Origin: Microbacteriaceae bacterium
GTDB taxonomy: Bacteria > Actinomycetota > Actinomycetes > Actinomycetales > Microbacteriaceae
DNA length: 64,000 bases
Reading direction: 5' to 3'
Assembly (NCBI GenBank): GCA_027491295.1
Contig: JAIXWK010000003.1
Span: 248,001-312,000 of the forward strand
This document shows positions 47,552 to 56,482 of this stretch, in pieces. The notes beneath the pieces were generated by a model. The model was not told the DNA's origin. It worked only from the letters and a program-made list of their open reading frames with translations, and searched no databases. The position numbers were made by a program, and so were the translations under genes. Every line of letters starts with the position of its first letter. Position 1 is the first letter of the stretch.

Positions 47552-48793
47552 TTAGTCTCGGACTTGGCCGTTGCCGCGAACCAACCACTTAGAACTTGTC
47601 AACTCGCGAAGGCCCATTGGGCCTCTAGCGTGGAGCTTTTGAGTTGAAATTCCGACCTCAGCGCCAAATCCAAACTCGCTACCGTCGGTAAATCTCGTGG
47701 AAGCATTCACCATCACCACCGCAGCATCTACCTCCTGCAGAAAACGTTCAGCGTTGGATTGGTCTTCGGTCACGATCGACTCGGTGTGACGGGTTGAAAA
47801 CTTTGAAATGTGAGCAAGTGCCTGGTCCAAATCGGCAACCACCTTGACCGAGAGGTCAAGGCTGTAATACTCGGTTGACCAATCGGCATCGGTTGCTGCA
47901 ACCCCGGAAATCAGCTTCAACGTCTTCTCGCAGCCGTGAATTGTGACGCCTTTGGCCTCAAGCTCAGCCGCAATTTTTGGTAGCGCAATAGCGGATATAG
48001 ATTCGTGCACCAAGAGGGTCTCGAGTGCATTGCAAACCGAGGGCCGCTGCACCTTGGAGTTCACAATCATTGGAATAGCCTTGGCCAAATCAGCGGACTC
48101 GTCGATAAACATGTGAACCACACCATCGCCGGTTTCAATTACTGGAACCTTGGACTCGGTTACCACGGTTTGAATCAGCTGCGCCGAACCGCGAGGAATA
48201 AGGACATCGATAAGGCCACGCGCCTGCATCATCTCCACTGCACCTTCACGACCAAATGGATCAACGGTCTGGACAGCATCGGATGGCAAACCGGCAGTGC
48301 GTAACCCCGCTTGAATAAGCTCCACTAGCACTCGGTTGGTGTTCTCTGCAGCACTGCCACCTCTGAGCAATACGGCATTTCCACTTTTCAGGGCCAGGGC
48401 CGCGATATCAACGGTGACATTTGGTCTTGCCTCGTAAATCACACCGACGACTCCGAATGGCACTCTGATCTGCTGCAATTTCAAACCGTTCGGAAGTGTC
48501 ATGCCTTCTAGATTCTGCCCGATAGGGTCCGGAAGGTTTATTACTAGGCGCAAAGCCGCAGCGAGTGAGCCAATGCGGTTCGCATCTAGTTTTAGACGAT
48601 CCTGCAGGCCAACGGAAACTCCATTTTCCTGAGCGCTCGTTAGGTCTAGTGCGTTAGCCGCCAAAATGTGAGGGATGCTGTTTTCAAGCTCTAGCGCAAT
48701 CTGCTCGAGAGCTGAATTCTTCAGGTTGGTGTTGGCCCGCGCCAGGTTGGAACTAGCCGCTTTGGCCGCACGAAATAGCTGAACAACACTCAT
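47552..48793 (-). CDS. proA: Gamma-glutamyl phosphate reductase
   Basis: A 413-residue NADPH-dependent enzyme, the second step of proline synthesis. The active-site Cys lies in VQRPSVCNALETLLVH; RVPFGVVGVIYEARPNVTVD and GNAVLLRGGSAA are further marks. It overlaps proB by one base (TAATG). Confidence 0.96.
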   Translation of the reverse strand: MSVVQLFRAAKAASSNLARANTNLKNSALEQIALELENSIPHILAANALDLTSAQENGVSVGLQDRLKLDANRIGSLAAALRLVINLPDPIGQNLEGMTLPNGLKLQQIRVPFGVVGVIYEARPNVTVDIAALALKSGNAVLLRGGSAAENTNRVLVELIQAGLRTAGLPSDAVQTVDPFGREGAVEMMQARGLIDVLIPRGSAQLIQTVVTESKVPVIETGDGVVHMFIDESADLAKAIPMIVNSKVQRPSVCNALETLLVHESISAIALPKIAAELEAKGVTIHGCEKTLKLISGVAATDADWSTEYYSLDLSVKVVADLDQALAHISKFSTRHTESIVTEDQSNAERFLQEVDAAVVMVNASTRFTDGSEFGFGAEVGISTQKLHARGPMGLRELTSSKWLVRGNGQVRD

Positions 48794-49575
48794 TACGCAA
48801 TCCTATCCGCAGGCTCAAACCAAGTGTTTCGGCAGTCTGCAGTGTCAATCACAGCGATGTTTGCGGTGCTGGTGAGAAGCACCCCGACTCCCCCGGATGT
48901 TGCTAGTTGGGCAGCAGCCAGTTTGGTTAGAGCGCCGCCGGTTCCGTAACCGGTTGAAGTTCCAGAAACTTCGAGCTCACTTAGGTCCTGACCATAGGAA
49001 ACCACGGCAATTGGCTTAGCCCCTGGCTCGGTTGGCGGTTTGGTATACAGGGCGTCTATGTCGCTGAAGAGAATGAGCAGGTCAGCTGCAGCCAGAAGCG
49101 CCACCCGGGCAGCCAACTGGTCGTTGTCACCAAAGCGAATTTCTTGAGTTGCTACCGAGTCGTTCTCGTTGATGATTGGAATTACACCAATCTCCAAAAG
49201 CCGCTCGAGGGCTCGCAGGGCATTCTCACTACTTGATTCTTGATCGAGGTTATCTACCGTGAGCAGCATCTGCCCAGGCAATAGGTCATACCTGGCAAGG
49301 CTTCGCTCGTAGCGGCCCATTAGCTTCGCCTGACCAATACTTGCAAGTGCCTGAGAGGTCGCCAGGTCTTCGGAGCGAACCGTCAATCCAATGATTGGCA
49401 TCGCAGTGGCAATCGCACCGGAAGATACCAGCACAACCTCTTTTCCAAGTTTTTGCAAACGAACCAAGAAGTCAACCAATAGGTCAAGATTCGACTCATT
49501 TGACCCGGTGATTGAGCTTGAGCCAACCTTGACGACAACGCGCCTGGAAACCTGAATTCGCTCAAAAGTCTGCAT
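48793..49575 (-). CDS. proB: Glutamate 5-kinase (without PUA domain)
   Basis: A 260-residue amino acid kinase for the first step of proline synthesis. It has VVVKVGSSSITGS, VLVSSGAIATAMP, NENDSVATQEIRFGDNDQLAA and GTGGALTKLAAAQLATSGG. The protein stops after the kinase domain; the C-terminal PUA domain of E. coli ProB is missing, as in many shorter family members. It overlaps obgE and proA by one base each. Confidence 0.95.
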   Translation of the reverse strand: MQTFERIQVSRRVVVKVGSSSITGSNESNLDLLVDFLVRLQKLGKEVVLVSSGAIATAMPIIGLTVRSEDLATSQALASIGQAKLMGRYERSLARYDLLPGQMLLTVDNLDQESSSENALRALERLLEIGVIPIINENDSVATQEIRFGDNDQLAARVALLAAADLLILFSDIDALYTKPPTEPGAKPIAVVSYGQDLSELEVSGTSTGYGTGGALTKLAAAQLATSGGVGVLLTSTANIAVIDTADCRNTWFEPADRIA

Positions 49576-51044
49576 TACTCTTCATCCTCCGAGAACACAC
49601 TTGCCTCTCGAACCGCCTCACGCTCCGCGCGACCCTGAGATCGCTGGTCCATCATCTGGTGATACTCCTGGCGACGATCCTGGTTGGTCCTGCGCTCATC
49701 GCTGACCAATTCCGCAACCGAGTCAACCAGAGGATCCCAGTCGAATACGACACCGTTCTGCTCTCCAATAATTACTGTAGAGCCGCGCTTAGCGCCCTTC
49801 TTGTAAAGCTCGTCCTCAATGCCAATCTTCTGCAAACGCTCGCCAAGGTATCCGACGGCATCCTGATTGCTGAAATCGCACTGCGCAACCCAACGTTCAG
49901 GCTTAGGGCCAATGATTCGGTAAATGATGTTCTCGCCCTGAGATTCGGTGCGAATCTCATATTTTGAATCGTCTTTCTTAGGCGGCAGAAGCGAAATACG
50001 TTTCGAAATCTGGGCAATTTGACTCTTGCGCTCCTCGGTAACCAACTGCCCCAGAGCGAAATTCAGCTCTCTGAGCCCCTGGTTGGTGGCGCTAGAAATC
50101 AAATAGACCGGGTATCCCCTGGCCTCAAACTCTCCCTTTACAAACTCCGCAAGCTCTAGCGCATCTGGAATGTCGATCTTGTTTAGCGCAACCAGCTGAG
50201 GACGCTCGATCAATGGTGTTTGACCCTCAGGCACCTGATATGCGGCCAGCTCAGCCAAAATCACATCGAGGTCGCTGATTGGATCGCGACCAGGCTCCAA
50301 GGTGGCACAGTCGATAACGTGCAGCAGAGCACTGCAGCGCTCCACATGTCTAAGGAACTCAAGTCCCAGTCCCTTACCCTGGCTTGCGCCTTCGATCAAT
50401 CCAGGCACGTCAGCAATTGTGTAGCGCATTTCGCCGGCCTGAACCACACCGAGGTTTGGGTGCAGGGTGGTGAATGGATAGTCCGCAATCTTTGGACGAG
50501 CTGCGCTCATAGCTGCAATAAGAGAGGACTTTCCTGCAGATGGGAACCCAACCAGGGCTACATCCGCAACGGTCTTTAGCTCGAGGATTACATCGCCAGC
50601 CCAGCCAGGAACTCCAAGCAGGTGGAAGTTTGGAGCGATACGCATGCGGTTTGCAAGCGTCATGTTCCCCAGGCCACCTTGACCGCCCTCGGCGACCAAA
50701 AGCTCCATACCCGGCTCCGAGAGATCGGCAAGAATCTTGCCGTTTGCGTCCTTGACGACGGTTCCGACTGGAACTGGAAGCGTTAGGTCTTCACCCTTGG
50801 AGCCATTGCGGTAATCACCGGCACCTGAACCACCAGAGGTTGCCACACGGTGTGGGCGGTGGTGGTAGTCCAGAAGGGTTGTGACGTTATTGTCGGTAAC
50901 CAGAGTGATTGACCCACCATCGCCACCATCAGCGCCATCAGGGCCAGCCAAAGGCTTGAACTTCTCACGCTTGATGGATGTGCAACCGTCACCGCCGTTT
51001 CCAGCGCGCAAATGGAGAGTTACCTGATCTACGAATGTAATCAT
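49575..51044 (-). CDS. obgE: GTPase ObgE/CgtA
   Basis: A 489-residue GTPase in 50S assembly and growth control. Glycine-rich Obg domain at the N-terminus (LRAGNGGDGCTSIKREKF), G1 GFPSAGKSSL, G3 DVPGLIEGAS, G4 NKID, then an actinobacterial OCT domain (WVAQCDFSNQDAVGYLGERL) and a charged tail. It follows rpmA, the common bacterial order. Confidence 0.97.
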   Translation of the reverse strand: MITFVDQVTLHLRAGNGGDGCTSIKREKFKPLAGPDGADGGDGGSITLVTDNNVTTLLDYHHRPHRVATSGGSGAGDYRNGSKGEDLTLPVPVGTVVKDANGKILADLSEPGMELLVAEGGQGGLGNMTLANRMRIAPNFHLLGVPGWAGDVILELKTVADVALVGFPSAGKSSLIAAMSAARPKIADYPFTTLHPNLGVVQAGEMRYTIADVPGLIEGASQGKGLGLEFLRHVERCSALLHVIDCATLEPGRDPISDLDVILAELAAYQVPEGQTPLIERPQLVALNKIDIPDALELAEFVKGEFEARGYPVYLISSATNQGLRELNFALGQLVTEERKSQIAQISKRISLLPPKKDDSKYEIRTESQGENIIYRIIGPKPERWVAQCDFSNQDAVGYLGERLQKIGIEDELYKKGAKRGSTVIIGEQNGVVFDWDPLVDSVAELVSDERRTNQDRRQEYHQMMDQRSQGRAEREAVREASVFSEDEE

Positions 51045-51055
51045 GAACTGCTCCT

Positions 51056-51089
51056 AATACAGAAAGAGGCGGACCTCATGGCCCGCCTC
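51056..51089 (-). terminator. Hairpin between rpmA and obgE
   Basis: A 10-bp stem GAGGCGGGCC/GGTCCGCCTC (one G-T pair) with an ATGA loop (51066-51089), followed on the minus strand by TTTCTGTATT. It should stop part of the rplU-rpmA transcripts before obgE. Confidence 0.78.
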
Positions 51090-51105
51090 CCTATTGAAAA
51101 ACTAG

Positions 51106-51357
51106 TTACTGGGTAACGATGTTTACAACGCGGCGGCCAGCCTTTGAGCCAAACTCAACAGAGCCTGCAGCTAGTGCGAACAAGGTGTCATCCTTGCCGC
51201 GACCCACGTTTACGCCCGGGTGGAAGTGAGTTCCACGCTGACGAACCAAAATTTCACCGGCGTTTACAGCCTGACCGTCGTGGCGCTTTACGCCTAGACG
51301 CTGAGCGTTCGAGTCACGACCGTTGCGGGTGGAGCTAACTCCCTTTTTGGATGCCAT
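51106..51357 (-). CDS. rpmA: 50S ribosomal protein L27
   Basis: An 83-residue basic protein ([22 protein letters not shown]) near the peptidyl transferase centre. Normal length; no N-terminal prepeptide of the Firmicutes type. It follows rplU by 10 bases. Confidence 0.98.
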   Translation of the reverse strand: MASKKGVSSTRNGRDSNAQRLGVKRHDGQAVNAGEILVRQRGTHFHPGVNVGRGKDDTLFALAAGSVEFGSKAGRRVVNIVTQ

Positions 51358-51367
51358 TTCTACCTAC

Positions 51368-51673
51368 TTACTTGATCTCGGTGACCTGGACACGGGTTAG
51401 GTCCTGGCGGTGGCCCTGACGCTTCTTGTAACCGGTCTTGTTCTTGTACTTCTGAATAATGATCTTCGGACCGCGTAGCTGGTCTAGAACTTCTGCTACT
51501 ACCTTTACCTTGGCTAGGGCAGCAGCGTCGGTTACGACCTTGTCGCCATCAACAAGCAAAAGTGCGGGCATCTCAATGGTGCCTGAGGTAGCGGCAATGC
51601 GGTTCATGGTAACGATGGTTCCAACTGAAACCTTCTCCTGGCGACCACCGGCGCGAACAACTGCGTAAACCAC
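51368..51673 (-). CDS. rplU: 50S ribosomal protein L21
   Basis: A protein of about 101 residues ([18 protein letters not shown]...). The track ORF starts upstream at 51748, but L21 proteins usually start at this VYAVVRAGG point, so I use the GTG at 51673; an ATG at 51712 is a second choice. C-terminal [16 protein letters not shown] is typical. A promoter and a small stem-loop lie upstream. Confidence 0.95.
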   Translation of the reverse strand: MVYAVVRAGGRQEKVSVGTIVTMNRIAATSGTIEMPALLLVDGDKVVTDAAALAKVKVVAEVLDQLRGPKIIIQKYKNKTGYKKRQGHRQDLTRVQVTEIK

Positions 51674-51707
51674 TTCAAAACCTATCTGTCTTGGAATTTG
51701 AATCTGA

Positions 51708-51726
51708 CCCATAACAAACCTATGGG
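51708..51726 (-). promoter_or_regulatory. Stem-loop in the rplU leader
   Basis: CCCATA-GGTTTGT-TATGGG, a perfect 6-bp inverted repeat between the promoter and the GTG start of rplU. It could take part in autoregulation by L21, but no known L21 leader structure is recognised. Confidence 0.35.
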
Positions 51727-51738
51727 CAACAGCGCCCC

Positions 51739-51767
51739 AGCCTAGCAAGAAACCTCGGTGGGGTCAA
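51739..51767 (-). promoter_or_regulatory. rplU operon promoter
   Basis: TTGACC (51767-51762), a 17-base spacer, TAGGCT (51744-51739). A strong SigA-type match in the gap between rne and rplU, about 65 bases before the rplU GTG start. Confidence 0.65.
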
Positions 51768-51775
51768 CCTCATTC

Positions 51776-53638
51776 CTAGCTATTTTCGGACGAATCCAAA
51801 CTCTCCGGGGCGCGGGTTGCACTTGTTACTCTGCGACGCTTTGGCTTCTGGGTAACTTGTGGCTCCGGTAGCGAATCCAAAACCGCATTCAGCATTTCAG
51901 TCTTACCTTCAGGCGCTTTGGATTCTTCGCTCTGGGCAGCCTGAGCGATCTGATTTACGACGTTTTTGAAGGCGTCTGCCTGCTCGGCAGTAACCACCTT
52001 TTTCACAACCTCAGTCTTTTCCTTGCCCTTTTGCTTGCCTCTTTGCTTGGAATTTGACTGCTCTGGCATCTTGAATCTTGGTTCGCTGTGGATAACAACA
52101 CCGCGACCAGCACAGCAATCACAGGTCTCGCCGAAGGTCTCCAAAAGGCCAACGCCGATCTTCTTGCGAGTCATCTGCACAAGGCCCAGCGAGGTAACTT
52201 CACCGACCTGGTTCTTGGTGCGGTCGCGGCTTAGGCATTCCAGCAGGCGACGGCGAACCATCTCTTGGTTTGACTCCTGGATCATGTCAATGAAGTCGAC
52301 CACGATAATGCCACCGATATCGCGCAATCTGAGCTGACGAACCAGCTCCTCAGCGGCCTCGAGGTTGTTCTTGGTAACGGTCTCTTCCAGGTTTCCACCG
52401 GATCCAATGAACTTTCCGGTGTTCACATCGACCACGGTCATGGCCTCGGTGCGATCAATCACCAGGGATCCACCGGAAGGTAGGTAAACCTTGCGATCAA
52501 GCGCCTTTACGATCTGGTCACCGATGCGGTAGAAGTCAAAGATATCTTCCTGAGAGGTGTATGCGCTTAGACGCTCGACCAGTTCAGGTGCAACCGAAGC
52601 CAGGTATTCGCTAATGGTTGTGAATGCTGAGTCACCGGAGATGACCAATTTCTGGAAGTCCTCGTTGAATACATCGCGGATGATCTTGACCAAAAGGTCT
52701 GGCTCGCTGTGAAGTGGCATCGGCGCTTTGCCATTGGCCACCTTCTCGTTGATCGACTCCCACTGAGCCTTTAGCCGCTCAACATCGTGGATCAATTGCT
52801 CCTCGGAAGCGCCCTCAGCTGCAGTTCGAACAATCACGCCGGCATCTTCTTCAAGGGCGTGCTTCAGAATCTGCTTTAGTCGCTGACGCTCACCTTCTGG
52901 AAGCTTGCGAGAGATACCTGACATGTTGCCGCCCGGCACATAAACCAAGAAGCGACCAGGCAGCGAGACCTGCGAGGTCAAACGAGCACCCTTTTGTCCA
53001 ACCGGGTCCTTGGTTACCTGAACCAATACCTGGTCACCAGATTTGAGCGCAAGCTCGATGCGACGAGGCTGGTTGCCAGTCTCGGCGGCTTCCCAGTCAA
53101 CTTCACCGGAGTACAAAACTGCGTTGCGGCCGCGGCCGATATCTACGAAAGCGGCCTCCATTGATGGCAAAACATTCTGGACTTTACCTAGGTAGACATT
53201 GCCAATAAGCGAGCCGCCCTGGCTTTCAGCCACGTAGTGCTCAACCAACATGCCGTCTTCTAAAACACCAATTTGGATTCTGTTGTCTTTTTCGCGAACC
53301 ACCATGGTGCGCTCGACAGATTCGCGACGAGCTAGGAACTCAGATTCGGTAACCGAGGAGCGGCGTCTGCCGCCATCGCGGGAGTCGCGACGTCTCTGAC
53401 GCTTGGCATCGACACGGGTTGAGCCGGTTTCTTTTTCAGATTCTTCCGGCTTTGCCTTTTCCTTTGGAGCCTGCTTTTCCCTTGGCACTCTGGCCTTAGG
53501 CTGCGGTTTTTCCTCAAGCTTCTCCTCTTCGGCAAGCTTTCCGCTGCGCGGGTTTACCTTGGGGGTTGGCAGATCGGGTGCCTGGAAAATTAGTTGGATT
53601 GCCGCCGGCTTAGCCGGTTCTTCTTTTTTCTTAACCAA
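51776..53638 (-). CDS. rne: Ribonuclease E/G family protein
   Basis: A 620-residue endoribonuclease. A charged, probably disordered N-terminal arm (about 1-115, KEKAKPEESEKETG and RRRDSRDGGRRR) precedes the S1 domain (IGNVYLGKVQNVLPSMEAAF), the catalytic DNase I-like part (FIDMIQESNQEMVRRRLLE) and the Zn-link-like CDCCAGRG. The C-terminus is again low-complexity. The domain order with an N-terminal extension is the actinobacterial RNase E/G layout. The start is TTG with AGAGG seven bases upstream. Confidence 0.94.
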   Translation of the reverse strand: MVKKKEEPAKPAAIQLIFQAPDLPTPKVNPRSGKLAEEEKLEEKPQPKARVPREKQAPKEKAKPEESEKETGSTRVDAKRQRRRDSRDGGRRRSSVTESEFLARRESVERTMVVREKDNRIQIGVLEDGMLVEHYVAESQGGSLIGNVYLGKVQNVLPSMEAAFVDIGRGRNAVLYSGEVDWEAAETGNQPRRIELALKSGDQVLVQVTKDPVGQKGARLTSQVSLPGRFLVYVPGGNMSGISRKLPEGERQRLKQILKHALEEDAGVIVRTAAEGASEEQLIHDVERLKAQWESINEKVANGKAPMPLHSEPDLLVKIIRDVFNEDFQKLVISGDSAFTTISEYLASVAPELVERLSAYTSQEDIFDFYRIGDQIVKALDRKVYLPSGGSLVIDRTEAMTVVDVNTGKFIGSGGNLEETVTKNNLEAAEELVRQLRLRDIGGIIVVDFIDMIQESNQEMVRRRLLECLSRDRTKNQVGEVTSLGLVQMTRKKIGVGLLETFGETCDCCAGRGVVIHSEPRFKMPEQSNSKQRGKQKGKEKTEVVKKVVTAEQADAFKNVVNQIAQAAQSEESKAPEGKTEMLNAVLDSLPEPQVTQKPKRRRVTSATRAPESLDSSENS

Positions 53639-53753
53639 TTTGATGCCTCTTTATAGCCTCTGGGACACACCCGGTGGGCTATTTCTCGTGACCTAGACCG
53701 CAGCCGAGATCGAATTCTAAAAGCGTCAGAATCTAAATCTGACCAAACCTTCG

Positions 53754-54383
53754 ATGCGAGTGTGTTCGCATCTAAGTCCGATTATGCCAGCATTCGCAAA
53801 CAAATGCGATAATTCGAAGGTGGTATTTCCTATAACTCTGATCATCACCGGCATTTTGGGCTGGATTGCAAGCTTCGGCCTGACGCTAGAGCGTCTGCAC
53901 GTGATGGCAAACCCGGCAGCAACAACAGCCTGTGACATCAGTCCATTCATTAGCTGCAAGTCCGTGATGCTTAGCGAGCAGGCGTCCCTCTTTGGTTTTC
54001 CTAACCCACTAATTGGTATCGCGGCGTTTTTTGCGCCAGTGCTTATTGGAGTCGCGATTTTGGCTGGGGCTAAGTTCAAAGGCTGGTTCTGGAACCTGTT
54101 TCTTGGTGGCACATTCCTGGCAATGATCTTTGTGGTCTGGCTATTGAGCCAGAGCGTTTACGTAATCGGATCACTTTGCATCTACTGCATGGTTGCCTGG
54201 ACCGCCACAATTCCACTGTTCTGGACAGTCTTGGGCTACAACCTCAAAGAAGGTTTCTTCGGCGAGAAACTCAAAACCGCAGTGGTTTACGAGTGGACCT
54301 GGGTGATTGTGCTAGTGAACTACCTATTGTTCTGCCTACTGATCCTGATTCAGTTCTGGGACTTTTGGCCGACGCTGTTCTAG
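53754..54383 (+). CDS. Vitamin K epoxide reductase (VKOR) family protein
   Basis: A 209-residue membrane protein with four to five helices. Redox cysteines are visible: the loop pair Cys60 and Cys68 (CDISPFISC) and the CIYC pair Cys142/Cys145. Bacterial VKOR reoxidises DsbA-like proteins for disulfide formation, passing electrons to menaquinone. No fused thioredoxin domain is present. The start is uncertain: ATG at 53754 or 53784 are both possible. It converges with ndk (4-base overlap). Confidence 0.9.
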   Translation: MRVCSHLSPIMPAFANKCDNSKVVFPITLIITGILGWIASFGLTLERLHVMANPAATTACDISPFISCKSVMLSEQASLFGFPNPLIGIAAFFAPVLIGVAILAGAKFKGWFWNLFLGGTFLAMIFVVWLLSQSVYVIGSLCIYCMVAWTATIPLFWTVLGYNLKEGFFGEKLKTAVVYEWTWVIVLVNYLLFCLLILIQFWDFWPTLF

Positions 54384-54793
54384 AACCAGAGCGCAAGCTC
54401 GCGCTCAGCGGACTCTGCAGAGTCCGAACCGTGCACCAAGTTCTGCACGACCTTTGTTCCCCAGTCGCGCGATAGATCGCCACGAATGGTTCCTGGAGCA
54501 GCAACCGTCGGATCGGTAGCTCCGGCAATAACCCGGAAGCCTTCGATTACTCGGTTTCCCTCAAGGCGAATTGCCACGATGTCACCGGAAAGCATGAACT
54601 CCATAAGTGGCTCGTAGAAAGACTTGCCCTCGTGCTCGGCGTAGTGCTTTGCCAATAGGTCCCTGGATGGGGAGATTTTCTTCAGGGCTGCAACGGTGTA
54701 GCCCTTTGCCTCGCAGCGCGAGATGATTTCACCAATCAGGTTCCTTCTAACACCGTCTGGCTTGATTAGTACCAAGGTTGCTTCTGACATCAC
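54380..54793 (-). CDS. ndk: Nucleoside diphosphate kinase
   Basis: A 137-residue enzyme that transfers gamma-phosphate between nucleotides. Catalytic His121 lies in NLVHGSDSAESAERE; the N-terminal TLVLIKPDGVRRNLIGEI is typical. It overlaps DUF4233 by four bases in the conserved folC-DUF4233-ndk order. Confidence 0.97.
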   Translation of the reverse strand: MMSEATLVLIKPDGVRRNLIGEIISRCEAKGYTVAALKKISPSRDLLAKHYAEHEGKSFYEPLMEFMLSGDIVAIRLEGNRVIEGFRVIAGATDPTVAAPGTIRGDLSRDWGTKVVQNLVHGSDSAESAERELALWF

Positions 54794-55161
54794 TTTCTCC
54801 CAATCTCTACATCAAAGTAAATTCGCTTGGCGTTATCGATCGTTGCACCGGCAATAAGCGCCCAGATCCAAAGACCCGCAAGCATGACACCTATAACAAA
54901 CATCCCCCACAACAAAACGCCCGAGGCAATCAGCAATACCTGCCACAAGCTTCCAACCCAGTAACCCCAGCGATAGCGCAAAACTGCCGGAGTCAAAATC
55001 ATAAGTATCGAGACTGTTAGACCAACCGCCCAGACCAACGGTGCGTCAGCTACCTTCAGGCCAAAAGCGGCGAGGGTTGCAAAGAAAGCGACAAATGACT
55101 CGAAAGCCAAAACAATAGAAGCCAGCGTCTGTTTTGAAGACCTATTCCTCATCGTCCTCAT
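54790..55161 (-). CDS. DUF4233 family membrane protein
   Basis: A 123-residue protein with four hydrophobic segments (first SIVLAFESFVAFFATLAAFGL). It lies between folC and ndk as in most actinobacteria, which identifies it as DUF4233; the function is unknown. It overlaps folC by 20 bases if the first ATG is used; a second ATG nine bases later would shorten the overlap. Confidence 0.85.
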   Translation of the reverse strand: MRTMRNRSSKQTLASIVLAFESFVAFFATLAAFGLKVADAPLVWAVGLTVSILMILTPAVLRYRWGYWVGSLWQVLLIASGVLLWGMFVIGVMLAGLWIWALIAGATIDNAKRIYFDVEIGRK

Positions 55162-56482
55162 CCAATCTCTGGTCCTGAATGTATTTCAAGACGTCACCAA
55201 TTAGGTAAAGCGAACCCGTCACAAACAAGGCTGCCTTTTCCTCTGCTGCAAGCCTATTCGCTAACTTGTAGGCGGCGGTCACACTTGGCTCAATCGAGAG
55301 CACCTCGATGCCGTAATTCTCGCAAATTACCGCCAGCTCTTCCGCAGGAAGTCCTCGGGGAGACGTCGGCTGAGTGCAGATCACCTGGTCAAAGCTCTTA
55401 GCCATTTCCGCAATCGTGCCACTTAGGTCTTTATCTGAAAGCATCGCAACCAAACCAAGGGTCTTTGGGGCGTTGAAGCTCTCGTTAATCGCAGCGGTTA
55501 GTGATGCCATGCCCGCTGGATTGTGAGCTCCGTCGAGCACCACCAGTGGGTCTTTTGACACGACCTGCAACCTGCCTGGCGATACCGCATCAGCAAGAGC
55601 AGCTCTGAGAACCTCATCGGCAATAGGACGCAAACCCTCACCGAGGAACAGCTCGACCGCCGCGATTGCGGTAGCGGCATTTTGCGCCTGGTGGAAACCA
55701 ATAATTGGCATCCAGACATGTGGGTAATCCGAAGCTAATCCTCGAACCGAGAACCGGGTTCCAAAACCGTCAGCCATGACATCGCCATACTCGAAGTCAC
55801 GCCCAGAGAGCTTGAGGTTCGAACACCGGCTCTCGAGAACCTCAATCACGCTCGCATACTGCGGGCTGGAAACTACCAGGGACTTTTCCTTGATGATTCC
55901 AGCCTTGGTGGTCGCAATCTCCTCCACGGTGTTGCCTAAAGATTTTTGGTGGTCAAGATCGATAGCCGTGAAGACGGCGACGTCAGCATCCGCAACATTG
56001 GTGGCATCCCACTCGCCGCCCATGCCAACCTCAAGAACTAAGACATCGACCGGTGCATCCGAGAAAAGCTGGAATGCAAGAGCGGTGAAAGCCTCAAAGA
56101 AGGTGAGCGGTTGGTGACCTTCAGATATCAGTTGCTGGTCCACTAAGTCCATCAGTGGCTTGTTGTCTCGGTAGGTATCGACCAGCAATTCATCGCTGAC
56201 CGGGTCACCATCAAGCGCAATTCGCTCGTTGAAATTCACCAGGTGTGGACTGGTGAGCCTGCCGGTGCGCAATCCATGCTCGCGCAGGATGCGTTCGATG
56301 ATTCGAGAGGTAGAGGTCTTGCCGTTGGTGCCGGTGATGTGGATGATCCCATAATTTCTTTGCGGGTCTCCCATCAGACCTACAAGCCGGGCAGTTGGTT
56401 CAAGCCTTGGGCGAATGTGCTGCTCGGGTTGCCGGGCGTAAAGCTCGGCAAGTATCTGATCGAGATCGTGCTGCGCGGTCAC
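55142..56482 (-). CDS. folC: Bifunctional folylpolyglutamate/dihydrofolate synthase
   Basis: A 446-residue Mur-ligase-like enzyme that adds glutamate to dihydropteroate and folates. The P-loop [10 protein letters not shown] (about 49-58), [15 protein letters not shown] and [10 protein letters not shown] are present. It overlaps ileS by four bases. With pabB/pabC elsewhere in this window it contributes to folate supply. Confidence 0.95.
   Translation of the reverse strand: MTAQHDLDQILAELYARQPEQHIRPRLEPTARLVGLMGDPQRNYGIIHITGTNGKTSTSRIIERILREHGLRTGRLTSPHLVNFNERIALDGDPVSDELLVDTYRDNKPLMDLVDQQLISEGHQPLTFFEAFTALAFQLFSDAPVDVLVLEVGMGGEWDATNVADADVAVFTAIDLDHQKSLGNTVEEIATTKAGIIKEKSLVVSSPQYASVIEVLESRCSNLKLSGRDFEYGDVMADGFGTRFSVRGLASDYPHVWMPIIGFHQAQNAATAIAAVELFLGEGLRPIADEVLRAALADAVSPGRLQVVSKDPLVVLDGAHNPAGMASLTAAINESFNAPKTLGLVAMLSDKDLSGTIAEMAKSFDQVICTQPTSPRGLPAEELAVICENYGIEVLSIEPSVTAAYKLANRLAAEEKAALFVTGSLYLIGDVLKYIQDQRLDEDDEE

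Noticed and set aside
53655-53680. Hairpin before rne (AGCC...GGGTGTGTCCC...GGCT) as an RNase E autoregulatory element
   Set aside because: A likely -10 (TATAAA) overlaps its downstream side, so the hairpin may not be transcribed; too weak to claim.
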